DNA of 64,000 nt from Desulfarculaceae bacterium (GTDB taxonomy: Bacteria > Desulfobacterota > Desulfarculia > Desulfarculales > Desulfarculaceae), in assembly GCA_021737645.1 (NCBI GenBank), contig JAIPDO010000012.1, positions 18,022 through 82,021 on the forward strand, written 5' to 3'. The position numbers and the translations under genes are program-made. Shown in pieces: positions 60,646-64,000 of the stretch. Each line of letters starts with the position of its first letter. The stretch's first letter is position 1. The notes under the pieces were generated by a model. That model ran no database searches, was not told where the DNA came from, and was given only the letters and a program-made list of their open reading frames with translations.

Positions 60646-60822
60646 TTAAAAAAGAAAATTTAGCACCTTACCAGGTTCAACGCCGTAAAGATGACAGCAC
60701 TTAATAAAACGAGACCAACTCATAACAACCCTGCCGACGACGATTCCGTCTTCTCTAAGAATTTCAGCCACTTCATCAAGATATAATTCTCTAACCTTAG
60801 ACAAATCATTAGTCTTTATCAT
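60646..60822 (-). CDS. Small unknown protein, 58 residues
   Basis: From ATG at 60822, with TTGGAGG ten bases upstream. The sequence (MIKTNDLSKVRELYLDEVAE, then a hydrophobic segment with IVVGRVVMSWSRFIKCC) is rich in charged residues at first and hydrophobic later. No family recognised. It has its own leader, the structured element at 60870-60942, on the same strand. This arrangement repeats the one in front of the gene at 61772. Confidence 0.55.
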   Translation of the reverse strand: MIKTNDLSKVRELYLDEVAEILREDGIVVGRVVMSWSRFIKCCHLYGVEPGKVLNFLF

Positions 60823-60869
60823 TTTCAACAAACCTCCAAAATTATATTAATTTTCATAAAAACTAAAAA

Positions 60870-60942
60870 TTTTGAGGAGCCAAATAGCTTTCAGAACGAA
60901 CAAACCCAAAACAGTTCGAAAGATTTTTGAGCGTGCTCAAAA
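60870..60942 (-). ncRNA. Structured leader element A
   Basis: Read on the minus strand: TTTTGAG pairs with CTCAAAA as an outer stem. Inside it, CACGCTCAAA faces TTTGGCTC, and an inner stem CTTTCGAAC pairs with GTTC/GAAAG with one unpaired base. Two blocks, TTGAGCACGCTCAAA and TTTGGCTCCTCAA, are identical to those in element B (62103-62159), while the outer and inner stems differ in sequence but keep pairing. It lies about 40 bases before the ribosome-binding site of the gene starting at 60822. Confidence 0.6.
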
Positions 60943-61033
60943 AATAAATTAAAATGAAAATAAACTAAAAAGAGGTTTGAATAGAAAAAGAATGAATCTA
61001 AATAATAAAATGCATATCAGTTGTGTATCACGC

Positions 61034-61270
61034 TTATTTACTTATAGCATCCGTATCGTCCTTGAACGAATATAATGGAATATTTCTGTGCCCATAAGCA
61101 TGCTTGACCCTTACAGTCTTATGCAGAACTTCTGAATATTTTCTGAGCTTGCTAATGCAGCAATTTACGCTTGTAGCAGACGACCCAGTATTCTTTGATA
61201 TCTCCTTAACGCAAAACCATTTATTTTTGTTTTTCTTGAGAAACTGGATAATGTCTTCCTGTCCCATCAT
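61034..61270 (-). CDS. Winged-helix HTH protein, 78 residues
   Basis: The protein starts at ATG 61270 (GAGAGG upstream) and overlaps the previous gene by four bases (ATGA). MGQEDIIQFLKKNKNKWFCV, followed by KEISKNTGSSATSVNCCISKLRK, is a typical helix-turn-helix reading, then a short wing. It resembles the small HTH proteins abundant in DPANN archaea. Probably a DNA-binding regulator of the element; no target known. Confidence 0.65.
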   Translation of the reverse strand: MMGQEDIIQFLKKNKNKWFCVKEISKNTGSSATSVNCCISKLRKYSEVLHKTVRVKHAYGHRNIPLYSFKDDTDAISK

Positions 61271-61770
61271 GCGCACCTCTCGCCATCATTTTTTAAGACC
61301 ATGTTTTTGAACAGTTCTTGGTCTTTTAGTTCTAATCTGTTGGCAAAACAAGAACCGTCAGGCTCTTGCTTGCTCTCATACTCTTTTGCGAACTTGTACT
61401 GCTTATGCCAACTAGCTAACATATTGAATGCATCAGCTATCGCTTCATTGTTCTTTATGAGGAAGTCTTCTCTTTTGGCAGGGCGTTTATTGCCTTCGTC
61501 ATCCACCATTACATGAGTAATCCTATACTTGCCATCAAAGATTTCTTCTTCCTCTTCCTCAAACACCTCTATCTTTGGATGTAGTTTTTGTTGCAGCCTT
61601 TCAATCTCGCAAACCAACAGGCTGTACGTTTCTATGATGTCGCCAAAATCGATGTTGTTGTTTGAGTGGATGCCGATGTTTTGAAGCAAATCCTTCTGTA
61701 TCAACAAATCATGTATGTGTGACTCAAGGTCGTACGCTATCAAATGTTGAGATAATCTTAGAGGGGCCAT
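61267..61770 (-). CDS. Unknown protein with an acidic middle, 167 residues
   Basis: A 167-residue protein from an ATG behind GGAGGG. It starts helical (LRLSQHLIAYDLESHIHDLLI), has an acidic patch EVFEEEEEEIFDGKYR, and a lysine/aspartate-rich C-terminus (FANRLELKDQELFKNM). I do not recognise a family. It is in a tight minus-strand operon with the HTH gene and the gene at 61772. Confidence 0.6.
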   Translation of the reverse strand: MAPLRLSQHLIAYDLESHIHDLLIQKDLLQNIGIHSNNNIDFGDIIETYSLLVCEIERLQQKLHPKIEVFEEEEEEIFDGKYRITHVMVDDEGNKRPAKREDFLIKNNEAIADAFNMLASWHKQYKFAKEYESKQEPDGSCFANRLELKDQELFKNMVLKNDGERCA

Positions 61771-61771
61771 T

Positions 61772-62047
61772 TTAAGCGCCCTCCTTCAAGCAGCTTATAC
61801 CTGATATCCTTTCTTCCAGTTCAAGTATTGCCTGCTTAATCATTGACAAATCGTGTCTTGTCAGGCCGTTGATGCTCAAGAACCTGCCAGTAAACTTGCT
61901 AGGGTCAGATTCGTCAATCCTTCTCACTATCTTGTTTATGGAAAAGCTGTCAAAAGCCTTTCCGTTCTTCATGTTTTCCCACTGGACAAGGGAAATGCTT
62001 CCTAAATCTATTCTATCCTTGGGTTGGTTTATGTTTTGTTTTGCCAT
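61772..62047 (-). CDS. Unknown protein, 91 residues
   Basis: I chose ATG at 62047, which has ACGGAGGAATTG in front; an earlier ATG at 62083 lacks one. MAKQNINQPKDRIDLGSISL, then SINKIVRRIDESDPSKFTGR and a helical end (MIKQAILELEERISG). No family recognised. First gene of the minus-strand operon, behind structured leader B. Confidence 0.6.
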   Translation of the reverse strand: MAKQNINQPKDRIDLGSISLVQWENMKNGKAFDSFSINKIVRRIDESDPSKFTGRFLSINGLTRHDLSMIKQAILELEERISGISCLKEGA

Positions 62048-62102
62048 TTTATTCAATTCCTCCGTAGTTTTATATTTTTTCATACCCTAAGCAACTGCTA
62101 TG

Positions 62103-62159
62103 GTTGAGGAGCCAAAAACTTTTAGCGCTCTGCGCGAAAGTTATTTGAGCGTGCTCAAC
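62103..62159 (-). ncRNA. Structured leader element B
   Basis: On the minus strand GTTGAG pairs with CTCAAC, the internal loop CACGCT faces GCTC, and CAAA/TTTG and AACTTT/AAAGTT pairs lead to the tip GCGC AGA GCGC. It shares two conserved blocks (TTGAGCACGCTCAAA and TTTGGCTCCTCAA) with element A, while stem sequences vary with compensation. It lies about 40 bases before the ribosome-binding site of the gene at 61772-62047. Confidence 0.6.
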
Positions 62160-62324
62160 TGGGTACTAAAGAAAAAATAGAAAAGAATACGGTGGGAAAA
62201 ACCAAAGAGATGGCAGCTTACGAAAACATTTACCCAAGGTTATGTGAAGGAAAAAATTTGGAAATATTTTGTGGAGAAACTGGCTAAAGGCTATCTACGG
62301 TCAATTGTCGCAATGGTCATGCGT

Positions 62325-62750
62325 CTATACTTCGAAGACCTCTTGCCTTACTGGCTGAATGAAATGAGCCCTGATGCTTTGGACAGCCTCCATGCTTTTC
62401 AGCTTGTCTAGCAGTGATTCGTAGCTGTGCCAGTCTTTGAACACCATGTCTGCATAGAAATCATAGGCTCCGGATACCTGGTAAAAATTGTTGAGGCAGG
62501 GCAAGGAAGCCAGGGCTTTCTTCACTTCTGACTTCTTGGAAGCTCTCAGGAAGACACCTACCCTCAACGGAAAGCCAAGCCGGTCGAAATCCAACAGGCA
62601 GGCATGCCTCACCAAGCCCTGCTCATGAAACCTTTTCACTTTTTTGAACACAGTGGACACAGGAATCCCAGTTACCTTGGCAATTGCCGTCAATGGAATC
62701 CTACTTTCCCTGCGCAGCTGGTTCAGCACCGCCCTCTCCTTGGCTTTCAT
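62325..62750 (-). CDS. Lrp/AsnC-like transcriptional regulator 1
   Basis: The 141-residue protein has an N-terminal HTH (LNQLRRESRIPLTAIAKVTG, then IPVSTVFKKVKRFHEQGLV) and a C-terminal RAM-like domain (LPCLNNFYQVSGAYDFYADM, MVFKDWHSYESLLDKLKSM). Lrp-type proteins bind DNA as dimers or octamers and respond to small ligands. The ATG overlaps the stop of the next regulator by four bases. The sequence style resembles Lrp-like proteins of Woesearchaeota and related archaea. Confidence 0.75.
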   Translation of the reverse strand: MKAKERAVLNQLRRESRIPLTAIAKVTGIPVSTVFKKVKRFHEQGLVRHACLLDFDRLGFPLRVGVFLRASKKSEVKKALASLPCLNNFYQVSGAYDFYADMVFKDWHSYESLLDKLKSMEAVQSIRAHFIQPVRQEVFEV

Positions 62751-63214
62751 ATTCCTATATGGGCAGGCGTGCTCAGGAACGCTTCCCTCTTCAGCTCCTC
62801 AACCATGTAGAAGACCTGCTTAGCCTTCAACCTCACCTGCTCCTCTACCTCCTCAACAAATTCTTCGACCTCTTTAATCCCTGGGAACACGACCTCAGCA
62901 GTGAAATCCCAGCCATTGTTAACCTTGAACAACGAATTCACGTTCCTATTTCTCTTAAGGACCTGCTCCAGCTTATCCCTGTCATGCCTATGGGCAGAGA
63001 ACATCACCAAAGCCTTAGCCTGATAACCAAGCTTGGTGAAATCCACCAGTGAAGCGTTCTTGCTCACGATGCTGTTCACCTGATACGCACGGATCTTTTC
63101 AAACAACGTGCTCACCGGAATCCTGGTAGCCCTGCTCAGCTTGGTAAGCTTCACCCTGGCATCACGCCTCAAATGCGACAAAATCAACAAATCCCTTGGA
63201 TTAACCGGTTTCAT
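62747..63214 (-). CDS. Lrp/AsnC-like transcriptional regulator 2
   Basis: A 155-residue protein with HTH (LLILSHLRRDARVKLTKLSR, ATRIPVSTLFEKIRAYQ) and a RAM-like domain (RNRNVNSLFKVNNGWDFTAE, EEVEEQVRLKAKQVFYMV). It is homologous to regulator 1 over the same layout and the genes overlap, so it is a tandem pair. NVNSLFKVNNGWDF is close to a pattern I associate with DPANN-archaeal Lrp-like proteins. Confidence 0.75.
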   Translation of the reverse strand: MKPVNPRDLLILSHLRRDARVKLTKLSRATRIPVSTLFEKIRAYQVNSIVSKNASLVDFTKLGYQAKALVMFSAHRHDRDKLEQVLKRNRNVNSLFKVNNGWDFTAEVVFPGIKEVEEFVEEVEEQVRLKAKQVFYMVEELKREAFLSTPAHIGI

Positions 63215-63401
63215 CTTCTTTCACCAATAATTTGAAACCTTTATCGCAATAAACTCTTACCAAGGCGTCATGAACTTTTCTCAATTCCTTCAACGGTCTT
63301 GCCCGGTCATTACCGAATATCTTGATTTCAAAGCCATAGCTGCCCTTCTGGCCCCGAATCAGCTTCACGCTGGGAGCCTGCTCACCTATAACCGCTTCCA
63401 T
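63201..63401 (-). CDS. Small unknown protein, 66 residues
   Basis: From ATG at 63401 (GTG at 63410 also possible). MEAVIGEQAPSVKLIRGQKG, then FEIKIFGNDRARPLKELRKVHDALVRVY looks like one alpha/beta domain. It overlaps both neighbours. No family recognised. Confidence 0.5.
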   Translation of the reverse strand: MEAVIGEQAPSVKLIRGQKGSYGFEIKIFGNDRARPLKELRKVHDALVRVYCDKGFKLLVKEDETG

Positions 63402-63708
63402 AACCCTCACCCCCTCTGGACATCCTCACTTTCTCTTCCAAGGCCTGCTGAATCCAAGAGAAGACCTTATCAGCACGCTTTTCGAACACAGCCAACACCT
63501 TGCCAGGATCACCCCCAAAATCAGCCTCGCACTCAGCCAATACATCCAAACAATGCTTCCCATGAGCCTGCCGAACCTTGCCCAGCTCCTCTTCAGACAA
63601 GAACACAGTCCCAAACTTCCCATTCCCATTACGGTAATTCTGGCTAAACTTCATTTGGAAACTTTCCCTGTTGCTCATAGCTTCTTTTCGCTTTTCAACT
63701 AAATCCAT
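63382..63708 (-). CDS. Unknown protein, 108 residues
   Basis: ATG at 63708 has GGAGTG eight bases upstream. It has an N-terminal NRESFQMKFSQNYRNGNGKF, followed by a helical region (FLSEEELGKVRQAHGKHCLD, then PGKVLAVFEKRADKVFSWIQ). No family recognised. It is the first gene of the four-gene regulator operon. Confidence 0.55.
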   Translation of the reverse strand: MDLVEKRKEAMSNRESFQMKFSQNYRNGNGKFGTVFLSEEELGKVRQAHGKHCLDVLAECEADFGGDPGKVLAVFEKRADKVFSWIQQALEEKVRMSRGGEGYGSGYR

Positions 63709-63739
63709 ATTCATCACTCCCGAGAACTCCATCTAAAAT

Positions 63740-63776
63740 GTGAAATTCCCTTCTATGAAAGAAAGGGGATTGAAAC
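63740..63776. repeat. Single CRISPR-repeat-like sequence
   Basis: The 37 bases start GTGAAATTCCCTTC and end AAGGGGATTGAAAC. They have a CCCTTCT / AGAAAGGGG stem and the ATTGAAAC end typical of many type I and III CRISPR repeats. There is only one copy and no array, so this is a resemblance, not a CRISPR call. Confidence 0.25.
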
Positions 63777-63831
63777 AATTCCGATAACCTGCCAAAATTA
63801 TTTACCAATAAATTACTGATATTTAGAGTCT

Positions 63832-64000
63832 GTCTCCTGGTAAAATTTATGTTATCCAGTCAGATGCGTATTCCGCTGATGACGCCCACCTGATCCGAGC
63901 GAAGACGCCCAGTGGTTCCAGGGCAAGGCGGCCACTTCATCGGAGCGAAGCGACGCTGGTGTTTTGATTTAAGACCTTTGATCCTCCGGAGTCAAGGTGG
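63832..64000 (+). mobile_element. Terminal region of an IS21-type insertion sequence (partial)
   Basis: Composition returns to GC-rich. Imperfect direct repeats with a 23-base period are visible at 63883-63905, 63906-63928 and 63929-63951, with weaker units on both sides; each has the form CGCCCAcctgaTCCgagcGAAGa. Multiple terminal repeats of this kind are the binding sites of IstA-like transposases in the IS21 family. No transposase gene falls in the window; it would lie to the right. Confidence 0.4.

Noticed and set aside
63740..63776. A CRISPR array
   Set aside because: Only one repeat-like sequence is present, with no spacer-repeat periodicity and no cas genes.

Overview
The window looks like chromosome from an anaerobic, sulfate-reducing Desulfobacterota bacterium. 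High-GC codons dominate almost all of it, and it carries the APS reductase genes aprBA and a Qmo-type electron-transfer complex. Other anaerobic signatures are Hdr-like iron-sulfur proteins, 2-hydroxyacyl-CoA dehydratase parts and several ferredoxins. A Desulfarculus-like host is my inference from the variant layout aprBA-qmoAB-hdrC-hdrB; no species can be named from the sequence alone.

Layout: (1) 0-1.7 kb: the tail of exonuclease III, a 37-residue membrane protein and a branched-chain amino-acid type binding protein. (2) 1.9-7.6 kb, minus strand: an acyl-CoA cluster (ATC-hydrolase-like protein, thiolase, acyl-CoA ligase, dehydratase activase, single-subunit 2-hydroxyacyl-CoA dehydratase). 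A good promoter with a perfect palindrome over its start site lies upstream. (3) 7.7-15.3 kb, plus strand: a QmoA-like/QmoB-like/HdrC/HdrB operon followed by a GcvH-like lipoyl protein and a GlcD-GlcF type flavin/Fe-S oxidoreductase. (4) 15.5-28 kb: membrane proteins, hemW, fadD, dprA, topA, two periplasmic binding proteins and an M20 peptidase. (5) 28-41 kb: an unrecognised 1539-residue protein, an IspH-UbiA fusion, dusB, a radical SAM protein and a 1402-residue activase/dehydratase fusion. (6) 41-54 kb: rng, CaiB-type CoA transferase, a ferredoxin, then aprBA and qmoA-qmoB-hdrC-hdrB with a small zinc protein. (7) 54-58.5 kb: SEC-C protein, QueG-like protein, two YkgJ paralogues, a ferredoxin and a FlK-like thioesterase.

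At 58.66-58.83 kb sit tRNA-Lys and tRNA-Glu. Immediately beyond, composition drops sharply. A large serine recombinase runs into the tRNA-Glu gene from the opposite strand and stops inside the anticodon. It is followed by about 3.3 kb of AT-richer DNA with short, tightly packed minus-strand genes, including HTH and Lrp-like regulators whose style reminds me of DPANN archaea. The last 170 bases look like the terminal repeats of an IS21-type element. This tail is either an integrated island or an assembly chimera.

Functionally, AprBA reduces APS to sulfite using electrons that QmoAB with HdrCB should supply. The first Hdr-like operon repeats the same four-gene order but is coupled to a lipoyl carrier and a 2-hydroxyacid-oxidase-like flavoprotein, so it probably links another oxidation to the same kind of electron-bifurcating or confurcating complex. 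The most novel signals are a two-copy structured leader element in the AT-rich island, the duplicated Hdr/Qmo modules, the IspH-UbiA fusion, the giant unrecognised protein and a family of intergenic inverted repeats.
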